From Planctomycetota bacterium (GTDB taxonomy: Bacteria > Planctomycetota > Phycisphaerae > Sedimentisphaerales > Anaerobacaceae): a DNA stretch of 14,269 nucleotides. The translations under genes and the position numbers were made by a program. Under the pieces are notes generated by a model. It saw only the letters and a list, made by a program, of their open reading frames with translations, was not told the origin of the DNA and did no database searches. Of this stretch, positions 1 to 6,583 are shown piece by piece (the first letter of the stretch is position 1; each line of letters begins with the position of its first letter). Where the stretch lies: NCBI GenBank assembly GCA_022567055.1, contig JADFHU010000050.1, forward strand, positions 1-14,269, read 5' to 3'.

Positions 1-798
1 CCCCTTGTAGGGCGTCTCGTTACGCTTCATGCCGTCTACGACCGGAACCAGGATCTCGCGGGTAATCTTATCCGACAGGTCGTCCGTGACCACCGGAGCC
101 GGGCTGTAGGCGCCCATGCCTCCGGTATTTGCCCCCGTATCACCCTCTCCAATCGGCTTGTGATCCTGAGAGGACTCGAGCATATAGATACTGTGGCCAT
201 CCACGAAGGCGAGAATGGATGCCTCCTCACCCAAGAGCTTGTCTTCCACGATGAGCCGATTGCCGGCATCGCCAAAGAGACGGTCGCACATGATCTTTTC
301 GGCAGCGAGGATGCCGTCGGCAGGGTCATCGCACACGACAACACCCTTGCCCTTGGCGAGGCCTGCTGCCTTGATCACCACGGGTTCGTCTCGACTGGCG
401 ATGTAGGCCTTGGCATCGCTGAAACGATCGAACACGCGACCCTCCGCGGTGGAGATAGAACTGGATCGCATGAGTTGTTTCGCGAACGCCTTGTCGGCTT
501 CCAGTTGTGCCGCCGATCGGCGCGGGCCGAAGGCGGCAATGCCGGCCGCTTCCATCGCGTCGACCAAGCCCAGGGAGAGAGGGTCTTCCGGCCCCACGAC
601 CACCAGTCCTACAGAGTTCCCCTTGGCGAAGTCCACCAAGGCCTCAATGTCGGTGTCACTGATGTGAATGTTCTCACCGCAACGTGCGGTCCCCGCATTG
701 CCGGGCGCTATGTACAGGTTTCGGAGTTCTTTGGATTGCTTTAGCTTCCATGCCACGGCGTGTTCACGTCCGCCGTTGCCAACCAATAATACGTTCAT
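1..798 (-). CDS. purD: Phosphoribosylamine-glycine ligase, 3'-truncated by window edge
   Basis: PurD (GAR synthetase) joins 5-phosphoribosylamine and glycine with ATP, the second step of cytosolic de novo purine synthesis. The reading frame starts with MNVLLVGNGGREHAVAWKL, the family's N-terminal nucleotide-binding-like signature. It continues with VVVGPEDPLSLGLVDAMEAA, a KAAGLAKGKGVVV segment of the ATP-grasp domain, LLGEEASILAFVDG, and TGGMGAYSPAPV, all typical of PurD. It runs off the left edge in the family's TPYKG motif after 266 codons, so roughly the last 160 residues of a usual 420-430 are outside. A GAGG Shine-Dalgarno at 805-808, six bases before the ATG, supports the start. It lies 127 nt downstream of rpsU on the same strand and could be partly read from the rpsU promoter. 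No frameshift is visible. The identification is secure. Confidence 0.96.
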   Translation of the reverse strand, partial: MNVLLVGNGGREHAVAWKLKQSKELRNLYIAPGNAGTARCGENIHISDTDIEALVDFAKGNSVGLVVVGPEDPLSLGLVDAMEAAGIAAFGPRRSAAQLEADKAFAKQLMRSSSISTAEGRVFDRFSDAKAYIASRDEPVVIKAAGLAKGKGVVVCDDPADGILAAEKIMCDRLFGDAGNRLIVEDKLLGEEASILAFVDGHSIYMLESSQDHKPIGEGDTGANTGGMGAYSPAPVVTDDLSDKITREILVPVVDGMKRNETPYKG

Positions 799-838
799 TC
801 GCGACCTCAATGGCTAGGGAGTGGCGTGGGCGTGGGGT

Positions 839-891
839 GGCAACCGTCCGGGGTCAATGCACGAGGTGGGAGACCGTTTGGGACCGTTGCC
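839..891. repeat. Imperfect inverted repeat between rpsU and purD
   Basis: Arms 839-849 (GGCAACCGTCC) and 881-891 (GGACCGTTGCC) are complementary at 10 of 11 positions with a 31-nt loop. It sits in the 127-nt gap downstream of rpsU. No T-run follows on the minus strand, so it is not a canonical intrinsic terminator. It could be an attenuating or mRNA-stabilising hairpin between rpsU and purD, or chance. Confidence 0.25.
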
Positions 892-925
892 GGCTGGTTC
901 CAGGGGAGAGGAAGGGAGGCGCGGA

Positions 926-1102
926 CTAGCGTCCGTTGTTGCGTTGGGCCTTGCGTTTCCGACGGCGGTTTTTTTCCGAGGGTTTTTCGTAGTAAGCCAT
1001 CCGTTTCATGTCTCGGATCAAGCCCTCTTTCTCACACAGTTTCTTGAAGCGTCTGACCATCTGCTGAACAGACTCGCCTGCACGCCCTTTAACCTTTAGC
1101 AT
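926..1102 (-). CDS. rpsU: 30S ribosomal protein S21
   Basis: This 58-residue basic protein starts MLKVKGRAGESVQQMVRRFK and ends in an arginine/lysine-rich tail (KNRRRKRKAQRNNGR). S21 is a small-subunit protein near the mRNA exit (anti-Shine-Dalgarno) side and helps translation initiation. Length, the central KKLCEKEGLIRDMKRMAYYE block with its YYEKPSEK motif, and the basic C-terminus all match the bS21 family, which is usually 55-75 residues. The ATG has an AAGGG element about ten bases upstream. A strong promoter lies about 65 nt upstream of the ATG, so rpsU is the first gene of its transcript, with purD 127 nt downstream. In enterobacteria rpsU lies in a macromolecular-synthesis operon with dnaG and rpoD; neither is present here. 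The gene is intact. Confidence 0.96.
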   Translation of the reverse strand: MLKVKGRAGESVQQMVRRFKKLCEKEGLIRDMKRMAYYEKPSEKNRRRKRKAQRNNGR

Positions 1103-1167
1103 AGACTCTGCACCCTTATCATACGGACCACGACGAATTCATCTACATTAACGACAGAAAACCGTCC

Positions 1168-1196
1168 AGTATATTGGTGAAAAAAACCATTGTCAA
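1168..1196 (-). promoter_or_regulatory. Sigma70-type promoter of rpsU
   Basis: Read on the minus strand, a perfect -35 TTGACA (1191-1196) and a -10 TATACT (1168-1173, five of six consensus bases) are separated by exactly 17 nt containing a T-run. This predicts a transcript start near 1161 and a 5' leader of about 60 nt before rpsU. It is the best consensus promoter in the window, as expected for a highly expressed ribosomal protein gene. Confidence 0.85.
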
Positions 1197-1344
1197 ACTC
1201 GAAAATGGGGTCTGAAGCAAAAAAAGGGGTTTCTGGCCTCGTAAGTGTGGGAATCCAGGGTAATCGCATCTCAATGCCATGTTTATGTGCGTTGCGATGT
1301 GGAACGCCGAAAACCAGAGATCAGAAGGGCCAGCAACCACCAAA

Positions 1345-1406
1345 CAGTAATCAATGATCGGCTTGGCCTGAAAAAACTGATTACTTTTCCATGAATTACT
1401 GATTAC
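1345..1406. repeat. Degenerate CAGTAATCA/TGATTAC inverted repeat
   Basis: The left arm at 1345-1358 begins CAGTAATCAATGATC. The right side carries CTGATTAC at 1377-1384 and ATTACTGATTACAG around 1395-1408. It shares its core with the better preserved element at 13247-13350. It looks like a decayed member of the same dispersed intergenic family. Confidence 0.6.
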
Positions 1407-1495
1407 AGCCTTGAGATGTCTTGGGAAGGGGACGAGAAAGAGCTGTGCACGTCATCGTCATGAGATGCGATTGTCCTCCCGGACGCCCGGGACGA

Positions 1496-1524
1496 TTGAG
1501 TTTGGGCAGCAAACTTGGTAGGAT
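1496..1524 (+). promoter_or_regulatory. Probable hflX promoter
   Basis: TTGAGT (1496-1501; four of six bases match the -35) and TAGGAT (1519-1524; four of six match the -10) are 17 nt apart. Transcription would start near 1531, just after the in-frame stop at 1528-1530 and upstream of both candidate hflX starts. A short GC-rich stem-loop (1477-1492) lies immediately upstream. Plausible but untested. Confidence 0.45.
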
Positions 1525-1566
1525 GCCTGAGTACGGCTACTCTCTATTTTTGGAGTTCCTTGTTCC

Positions 1567-2877
1567 TTGGAACGATTTCGACAGACCTTACAGGTAATGG
1601 AAGAACGGGCGGTGCTGGTCGCGGGCATCCTGAAACGCGGACCGGCTGGCGATAATCTAGCCGAATTGACGGCCTTGACGGAAAGCGCCGGTGGGTTGGT
1701 TGTCGATCGGTTCCAGCAGAGACTTCGAGAGATCAAGCCGGCCACCTACCTGGGCAAGGGCAAGATTGAGTTGCTGGCCGAACGCGTGCAACGATACGAG
1801 GCCGATGTCGTCATCTTTGACAATGACCTCTCTCCCGCCCAGATACGCGAACTGGAATCCTTGCTGCACGTGAAGGTGATCGATCGGAGCGAGCTGATTC
1901 TGGACATTTTTGCGACCCGCGCCCAGACCCGTCAGGCGCGTGTACAGGTCGAGTTGGCGCAGCTTGAATACACCTCCCCCCGGCTGACGCGGATGTGGTC
2001 GCACCTCGATTCGGTGGCCGGCGCAGGCGGGGGGACCCGTGCGGGAAAGGTAGGGGGCATCGGCACTCGAGGGACGGGTGAAAAGCAGCTTGAGATTGAC
2101 CGACGTCTCGTCGACAAGCGCATAACACACCTGAAGCGAGAACTGGACGTCATCGACAAGCGAAAACTCCGCGAGATCTCGAGTCGATCCGGCATGTTCA
2201 AGATCTGCCTGGTAGGCTACACCAACGCGGGCAAGAGTACCCTGTTGAACACCCTGACCCACGCCGACGTCCCGGTCGAAGACAGGCTCTTCGCCACCTT
2301 GGACACCCGCACGCGCAAATGGATCCCGGAAAAAGGTGTGGAGATCCTGGTGAGCGACACCGTAGGATTCGTCAAGAACCTGCCGCACCAGCTCGTCGCC
2401 TCCTTCAAGGCCACACTGGAAGAGGCGGTGCATGCGGATCTCCTGGTGCACGTCATCGATGTGACCCATCCCGAGGTGCTGGCGCAGATGGATGCTGTCA
2501 ATGCCGTGCTGAAAGAAATCGGCTGCGCAGATAAGCGGGTGCTGAAGGTCTTTAACAAAGCGGACGCGGTGCAAATTGTAGGACAGCTCGACATGTTGCA
2601 GACCTTGCACGCGGACGCCGTGACCATCTCCGCCAAGAACGGCCTCGGATTGGATTCGGTCAGCAGCACGATCTGCGCCATGTATCGAGGCCAATCGTTC
2701 TGTTTGAACGTGACATGTAGTCAGGCGGACGGCAGAGTACAGAGTTTTCTCCGGGCGCACGCCGAGATTCTGGCTGAAGAGTATGAGGATGGGGTTGCCA
2801 AGATTAAGGCGATCCTGGCTCGTAGGCTTCTACCCGGTCTCAAGCGCCTGCAGCCGGATCGTATCGAGATCGAATAA
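1567..2877 (+). CDS. hflX: GTPase HflX, ribosome-splitting/rescue factor
   Basis: HflX is a cytosolic GTPase that binds the 50S subunit and splits stalled or stress-arrested 70S ribosomes. The 436-residue product (E. coli about 426) has the N-terminal HflX domain with LSPAQIRELE and VIDRSELILDIFATRAQTR (about residues 88-125), the GIGTRGTGEKQLEIDRR linker motif (164-180), a helical segment, and the G domain. Visible G motifs are G1 GYTNAGKST (217-225), G3 DTVGF (264-268) and G4 NKAD (330-333). A C-terminal domain follows. The first possible start is TTG at 1567, with GGAG at 1552-1555; an in-frame stop at 1528 blocks anything earlier. An ATG at 1597 gives MEERAVLVAG with weaker SD and is a real alternative. 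gpsA follows 151 nt downstream on the same strand. The family call is secure; the exact start is not. Confidence 0.95.
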   Translation: MERFRQTLQVMEERAVLVAGILKRGPAGDNLAELTALTESAGGLVVDRFQQRLREIKPATYLGKGKIELLAERVQRYEADVVIFDNDLSPAQIRELESLLHVKVIDRSELILDIFATRAQTRQARVQVELAQLEYTSPRLTRMWSHLDSVAGAGGGTRAGKVGGIGTRGTGEKQLEIDRRLVDKRITHLKRELDVIDKRKLREISSRSGMFKICLVGYTNAGKSTLLNTLTHADVPVEDRLFATLDTRTRKWIPEKGVEILVSDTVGFVKNLPHQLVASFKATLEEAVHADLLVHVIDVTHPEVLAQMDAVNAVLKEIGCADKRVLKVFNKADAVQIVGQLDMLQTLHADAVTISAKNGLGLDSVSSTICAMYRGQSFCLNVTCSQADGRVQSFLRAHAEILAEEYEDGVAKIKAILARRLLPGLKRLQPDRIEIE

Positions 2878-2881
2878 ACAT

Positions 2882-2975
2882 GCCGGTAGCCGGTAGTCAG
2901 TAGCCGGTAGGCGGAATGCGACCCAAACCCACAGCCGACGACTGACCCACGGACCCACCGACCCACGGTCCCACC
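2882..2975 (+). repeat. Heptamer and octamer tandem repeats between hflX and gpsA
   Basis: Two short tandem arrays lie in a 151-nt gap. The first has 7-nt units GCCGGTA, GCCGGTA, GTCAGTA, GCCGGTA (2882-2909). The second has 8-nt units GACCCACG, GACCCACC, GACCCACG, GTCCCACC (2944-2975). GTCAGTAGCCGG in the first is partly complementary to CCGACGACTGAC just before the second, so the whole could fold back. The 11-mer CGGTAGTCAGT recurs at 13268-13278, linking it to the repeat upstream of arfB. Confidence 0.75.
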
Positions 2976-2991
2976 GATTTCACTTCAGTCA

Positions 2992-3020
2992 TTGCCAACA
3001 CACGTGGCAACTGGTTAAAT
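2992..3020 (+). promoter_or_regulatory. Possible gpsA promoter with nested palindrome
   Basis: TTGCCA (2992-2997; five of six bases match the -35) and TTAAAT (3015-3020; four of six match the -10) are 17 nt apart, putting the transcript start at about 3027, only a base or two before the gpsA ATG. TTGCCA also forms an inverted repeat with TGGCAA at 3005-3010, which might be an operator. If the promoter is real, gpsA mRNA would be leaderless or nearly so, consistent with no Shine-Dalgarno before the ATG. gpsA could instead be co-transcribed with hflX. Confidence 0.35.
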
Positions 3021-3028
3021 ACGCCACT

Positions 3029-4024
3029 ATGTACAAGCGCGTCTCTATCATCGGTGATGGCGCCATGGGTACGGTTTTGGCCATGCTGCTCTGCGAGAAG
3101 GGTATCCACACTCGCCTCTGGGGTTACGATCCGGCCCAACTGGCTCAGACAGAACAGGCCTCTGAGAACGTCAAGTTCTTGCCCGGCCATCCGCTCCCGG
3201 AAACACTCATCTATGAACCGGCGGACGATCGGATCATGGAGAAGGTGGATCTAATTGTCTCTGCGGTGCCCTGCCAGTTTGTTCGTTCGATCTGGCAGCG
3301 ACTGAAACCCCATCTCACCCAAGATGTCCCCATCGTGTCTGTCTCCAAGGGCATTGAAAACAAGACCCTATTGCGGCCCACCGAAATCATCGCCGGCGTG
3401 TTGGGGGAATCGGTCCGCTACGCCGTTCTGAGTGGCCCTACCATTGCGGACGAACTGGCCAGAAAGCTTCCTGCTACGGCCTGCATTGCCTGCGACGATC
3501 TGGGACTCGCCGAGCGTATGCAGTACACCTTCACGACTCGTTGGTTTCGCGTCTATACCAACAGCGACGTGGTCGGCGTGGAACTGGCCAGCGCCTGCAA
3601 GAATGTGATCGCCCTGGCGGCCGGCGCCATTGACGGTATCCATGTGGGCGACAACGCCAAAGCGGCCCTGCTGTGTCGAGGCCTGGCAGAGATGACACGC
3701 CTGGGTGTCGCCTGCGGGGCAAAGGCCGAGACCTTTGCTGGCTTGGCGGGGTTGGGCGATCTTGTCACCACCTGCATCTCTCCGATGGGTCGCAACCGGG
3801 CCTTCGGCGAACGGATCGGCCAGGGCCTGAGCACCGAGCAGGCCCTCAAGGCCACGGTGTCGGTCGTGGAAGGTGTCGCCACCTGCGACTCTCTGGTGGC
3901 CCTGGCCCGCAGGAAAGGCATCGAAATGCCAATCGCCGAAGCGGTCAACCAGGTGCTCTTCCAGCACAAAACCATGCAAGAAGCGGTTCATGATCTCATG
4001 GGGCGCGATTTGAAGTCGGAATGA
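3029..4024 (+). CDS. gpsA: Glycerol-3-phosphate dehydrogenase [NAD(P)+]
   Basis: GpsA reduces dihydroxyacetone phosphate to sn-glycerol-3-phosphate in the cytosol, supplying the phospholipid backbone. The 331-residue product matches the usual length of about 330. It has an N-terminal Rossmann motif IIGDGAMGTVLAMLL (7-21), with Met where many homologues have Trp. Other visible motifs are VSVSKGIE with Lys107, LSGPTIADE (135-142), catalytic Lys191 in ELASACKNVIALAAG, GDNAKAALLCRGLAEM (207-222), and TFAGLAGLGDLVTTC with GRNR (235-257). The ATG at 3029 begins directly with the Rossmann strand (MYKRVSIIGDG), so the start is well placed although no Shine-Dalgarno is visible. It lies 151 nt after hflX, across a repeat-filled gap, and converges with the carboxynorspermidine dehydrogenase-like gene. 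Intact and confidently assigned. Confidence 0.96.
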   Translation: MYKRVSIIGDGAMGTVLAMLLCEKGIHTRLWGYDPAQLAQTEQASENVKFLPGHPLPETLIYEPADDRIMEKVDLIVSAVPCQFVRSIWQRLKPHLTQDVPIVSVSKGIENKTLLRPTEIIAGVLGESVRYAVLSGPTIADELARKLPATACIACDDLGLAERMQYTFTTRWFRVYTNSDVVGVELASACKNVIALAAGAIDGIHVGDNAKAALLCRGLAEMTRLGVACGAKAETFAGLAGLGDLVTTCISPMGRNRAFGERIGQGLSTEQALKATVSVVEGVATCDSLVALARRKGIEMPIAEAVNQVLFQHKTMQEAVHDLMGRDLKSE

Positions 4025-4387
4025 GGCGCGAACCCGCCACGCATTTAGTTGTTTGTCCATTTTGGTTACGCCCGAAAGCAGCGCCGAGACCACAGCGTTT
4101 TCCTTCGACTGAAGGGTACCTGCGGCACAAACATTTGAAGTAGCATGCGTAGAATCAGCCCGGGGACTGGTCCCTTTAGCGGAGCGAATGGGAAGTGAAA
4201 ATTGAGAATTGGAGGTGGCGCGACATTTTTAAGTTCTCAATTCTCAATTTCAAATTCCCTTGCTGCCTGCTGACGGCATCCGAGGATGATACGCTGCCCA
4301 AGAGGCGTTGCTATGCCCCATTCAGAATCCTCGACCACAATTCATTCGGATTCCGGGACAGGCCGCGCCAAGCTTCTTCACAATCCC
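4025..4387. other. Convergent intergenic region after gpsA
   Basis: This 363-nt gap separates the ends of two convergent genes. I see no plausible gene in it. It holds a small hairpin CCTTC-GACT-GAAGG (4102-4115), a 12-bp palindrome GGGACTGGTCCC (4163-4174), and a larger AT-rich inverted repeat (4190-4259). None is followed by a clear T-run, so the termination sites of the two genes are not resolved. Confidence 0.6.
4190..4259. repeat. 22-bp AT-rich inverted repeat between convergent genes
   Basis: The left arm 4190-4211 (GGGAAGTGAAAATTGAGAAT...) and right arm 4238-4259 (...TTCTCAATTTCAAATTCCC) are complementary at about 19-20 of 22 positions with a 26-nt spacer. It is far richer in A+T than its surroundings. 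It could be a bidirectional transcription barrier for gpsA and the facing gene, or a small non-autonomous repeat element. No transposase or flanking target duplication is evident. Confidence 0.65.
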
Positions 4388-5563
4388 TTACAATTCCAAC
4401 TGCTGCCAGGGTAGCCCGTATCGATTAAGATCTGCCATGAAGGGGTCCGGATCAAACTGCTCCATATTGAACACGCCGGCCCTTTTCCAAACGCCGGTGA
4501 GCATCATCTTGGCGCCAATCATTGTGGGGACACCAGTCGTATAGGAAACCGCCTGAGCGCCGACCTCTTCAAAGCAGCGACGATGGTCACTGACATTGTA
4601 GAGCATCAGTTTTCGAGGCTTGTCTCGGTAGAGTCCCTTGAAGATACAGCCGATGCAGGTTTTTCCCCTATAGTTTTTGCCGAGGCTGCCTGGATCCGGC
4701 AAGAGTGCCTTTAAAAACTTGAGGGGCACAATGTCCCGCCCTTCAAAGCGCACCGGCGTGATGCGAGTCATGCCGACGTTTTGCAATACACGCAGGTGGG
4801 TCAGGTAGTCTTCACTGAAAGTCATCCAGAAGCGGATCTGTCTCAGACCGTGGATGTGCCTGACCAGCGACTCCTCCTCCTCATGGTAGAGCAGGTAGGC
4901 CCGGCGGGGACCGACCTCGGGAAACTCGAAGGTCTGCGATAGGCTCAGCGGATCGATCTCGATCCATCGCCCCTCCTGCCAGTACTTGCCCGGCTGCGTG
5001 ATTTCTCGGATGTTGATTTCCGGATTGAAGTTTGTGGCGAAGGGATGCCCATGGTCACCATCATTGCAGTCCACGATGTCTATGCTGTGAATCTCGTCGA
5101 AGTAGTGCTTCTGAGCGTAGGCGCAGAAGACATTGGTGACACCGGGATCGAAGCCGCTGCCCAACAAGGCCATGATGTCCCGGCGTGCGAATCGTTCGTG
5201 ATAGGCCCATTGCCATCTGTATTCGAAGCGGGCGAGTTCGGGTGGTTCGTAGTTGGCGGTATCGAGATAGTCCACTCCCGTCGCCAGCGCGGCCTCCATG
5301 ATAGACAGGTCCTGATAGGGTAAGGCCACATTGATGACCATGTCGGCCTTGTGTTTCTTGATGAGGGCAATGACCTGCTGGGCATCGTCGGCGTCTACTT
5401 GGGCCGTTTTAATGGGGTGATCCACAGTCTCCGCGATCGCTTCACAGCTCGCCAGGCGGCGGCTCGCGAGAATGATCTGCTCGAAGACCTCGGGAACTCG
5501 GGCACACTTTCGCACCACGACGCTACCGACACCCCCGGCGCCGATGATCAAGACCTTTGCCAA
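4388..5563 (-). CDS. Carboxynorspermidine/carboxyspermidine dehydrogenase-like protein (saccharopine dehydrogenase family)
   Basis: The 391-residue product belongs to the saccharopine dehydrogenase family, closest by eye to carboxynorspermidine (carboxyspermidine) dehydrogenase. That enzyme condenses aspartate semialdehyde with a diamine and reduces the product with NAD(P)H in alternative spermidine/norspermidine synthesis. It has an N-terminal Rossmann motif VLIIGAGGVGSVVVRKCA (GxGGxG at 8-13), the LASRRLASCEAIAE segment after strand two, VINVALPYQDLSIMEAAL, GVDYLDTANYE, and the internal GSGFDPGVTNVFCAYAQKH. The C-terminus has SYTTGVPTMIGAKMMLTG and FDPDPFMADLNRYGLPW. The only start is TTG at 5563, supported by GGAG at 5570-5573; no other start codon is in frame nearby. 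The partner decarboxylase (CANSDC, nspC) is not in the window. A lysine-pathway role is possible but less likely. Confidence 0.85.
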   Translation of the reverse strand: MAKVLIIGAGGVGSVVVRKCARVPEVFEQIILASRRLASCEAIAETVDHPIKTAQVDADDAQQVIALIKKHKADMVINVALPYQDLSIMEAALATGVDYLDTANYEPPELARFEYRWQWAYHERFARRDIMALLGSGFDPGVTNVFCAYAQKHYFDEIHSIDIVDCNDGDHGHPFATNFNPEINIREITQPGKYWQEGRWIEIDPLSLSQTFEFPEVGPRRAYLLYHEEEESLVRHIHGLRQIRFWMTFSEDYLTHLRVLQNVGMTRITPVRFEGRDIVPLKFLKALLPDPGSLGKNYRGKTCIGCIFKGLYRDKPRKLMLYNVSDHRRCFEEVGAQAVSYTTGVPTMIGAKMMLTGVWKRAGVFNMEQFDPDPFMADLNRYGLPWQQLEL

Positions 5564-5569
5564 CGTGAT

Positions 5570-5573
5570 CTCC
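5570..5573 (-). promoter_or_regulatory. Ribosome binding site fixing the TTG start of the dehydrogenase
   Basis: On the minus strand GGAG lies six bases before TTG (5563-5561), followed by GCA AAG GTC (MAKVLIIGAGG). No in-frame ATG or GTG precedes the Rossmann motif, so this site supports TTG as the true start. Confidence 0.75.
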
Positions 5574-5618
5574 GTATGAAACTATTCAGGGTGTCCTGGT
5601 TTTGGACCCACACGTGAT

Positions 5619-5698
5619 CGTTGTCGTAGTCGTCATCGAAACACTGAACTGGCTCCATCGCCTTATCGATTACGATTACGACTACGATGATGACAACG
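5619..5698. repeat. GATTAC/GACTAC hexamer-type inverted repeat
   Basis: CGTTGTCGTAGTCGTCATCG (5619-5638) faces a 32-nt stretch at 5667-5698 made of hexamer variants (GATTAC, GATTAC, GACTAC, GATGAT, GACAAC). The arms pair at 19 of 20 bases if a six-base unit is looped out. It lies between the end of the glutaminyl cyclase gene and the start of the dehydrogenase gene. No open frame uses it. It could act as a terminator-like hairpin for the gcv run, or be a slippage-prone repeat element. Confidence 0.65.
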
Positions 5699-5743
5699 GA
5701 GGTAGACAGGCTGGGACATATGCCAGTATGCCTTTAAACCCTC

Positions 5744-6538
5744 CTAGTCTCTAACTTTCGGCACGATCTTGATCTCGTAGAGTTTCGACCAGTACTTACC
5801 GGTCACGAAGAGGCGACGGCGCAGAGGATCGTAGGCGATGCCGTTGAGCACATCGGCCCGGGGCTCCCGATCCTTGAGATCGCTCAGGTCAATGCGGGCC
5901 GTCACGATCCCTGTCTTTGGCTCGATTGCGACGAGGTCATTGGTGAGCCAGACATTCGCGTAGATCTGATTGTCAATGTATTCCAGTTCATTGAGATGCG
6001 TGACCGGCTGATTGGCGTCGGTCACGAGAATCGTGCGTCTAGGAACCAAGCTATTGGGATCGAGAAAGCTGAGGGTGGCAGAGCCGTCGCTCATAATGAG
6101 GTCTCGACCATCGTGGGTCAGACCCCAGCCCTCGCCGGGATAATCGAAGCTCTGCAGGAGTTTGAAGGTCCTCTTGTCATAGACAAAGCCGGTGTGAGAA
6201 CGCCAGGTGAGCTGATAGATGCGGTTCCCGAAGAGGGTGATACCTTCCCCCCACATGTGATCGGGCAGATGAGAGCGCTGAAGGACTCTTCCGGTCTCGA
6301 GATCTATCCTGCAGAGTGTCGACTGGCCATAGGTCCCCGTCCCCTCATAGAGGAAGCCCTCGTCGATCGCAAGGCCCTGAGTGAAAGCGCTAGTGCGGTG
6401 CGGGTGGCTCTTGACGATCTCGTAGCCAAAGAGGGGCGTTCTCGCTGTCTCGGGCTTCTCGGCACAGGAACTCGGCAGGGCTGCTAACAGGCAGAGAGTG
6501 AAAATCCTTTGGGAGGGGTTACGCAGGGCCGATGTCAT
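5744..6538 (-). CDS. Glutaminyl-peptide cyclotransferase (glutamine cyclotransferase), exported
   Basis: The product matches the plant/bacterial beta-propeller type of glutaminyl cyclase, which converts N-terminal glutamine to pyroglutamate on secreted peptides or proteins. Visible family blocks are AFTQGLAIDEGFLYEGTGTYGQS (51-73), WGEGITLFGNRIYQLTW (96-112), GEGWGLTHDGRDLIMSDGS (135-153), LNELEYIDNQIYANVW (182-197) and VLNGIAYDPLRRRLFVTGKYW (230-250), ending in KLYEIKIV. The N-terminus is a signal peptide (RIFTLCLLAALPSSC). Cys25 could be lipidated, but proline at -3 makes the lipobox poor. I chose ATG 6538 (264 residues) because it gives a normal signal peptide; GTG 6565 or ATG 6562 would add eight or nine residues. 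It is the last gene of the gcv run, 45 nt (18 with the longer start) after the aldolase. It acts outside the cytoplasm, unlike its neighbours. Confidence 0.88.
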   Translation of the reverse strand: MTSALRNPSQRIFTLCLLAALPSSCAEKPETARTPLFGYEIVKSHPHRTSAFTQGLAIDEGFLYEGTGTYGQSTLCRIDLETGRVLQRSHLPDHMWGEGITLFGNRIYQLTWRSHTGFVYDKRTFKLLQSFDYPGEGWGLTHDGRDLIMSDGSATLSFLDPNSLVPRRTILVTDANQPVTHLNELEYIDNQIYANVWLTNDLVAIEPKTGIVTARIDLSDLKDREPRADVLNGIAYDPLRRRLFVTGKYWSKLYEIKIVPKVRD

Positions 6539-6583
6539 GACAAACTGTTCTACCCAAGTCATCACGAGGCCCAGGACGGCTGG

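Larger units (their letters stand above)
1103..1566. other. Divergent intergenic region between rpsU and hflX
   Basis: This 464-nt gap shows no convincing coding frame. It holds the minus-strand rpsU promoter in an A/T-rich stretch (about 1150-1240), a CAGTAATCA-type inverted repeat (1345-1406), a small GC-rich stem-loop (TCCCGG at 1477-1482 with CCGGGA at 1487-1492), and a probable plus-strand hflX promoter at 1496-1524. The short frame on the minus strand across 1143-1343 overlaps the rpsU promoter, has no recognisable protein features and is not called. Confidence 0.7.

Noticed and set aside
160..744. Open frame of 194 codons on the plus strand at the left edge
   Set aside because: It lies opposite purD, whose frame reads continuously from 798 to the window edge with clear family motifs.
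1657..2760. Open frame of 367 codons on the minus strand, antisense to hflX
   Set aside because: A mirror of hflX codon bias; hflX has all GTPase motifs in frame, and this frame has no recognisable domain, promoter or ribosome binding site.
3368..4093. Open frame of 241 codons antisense to gpsA
   Set aside because: Same reason: gpsA is complete and conserved on the other strand and the antisense product resembles nothing.
4195..4428. Small plus-strand open frame between gpsA and the dehydrogenase gene
   Set aside because: It reads through the AT-rich palindrome into the antisense of the dehydrogenase gene, with no family features and no convincing ribosome binding site.
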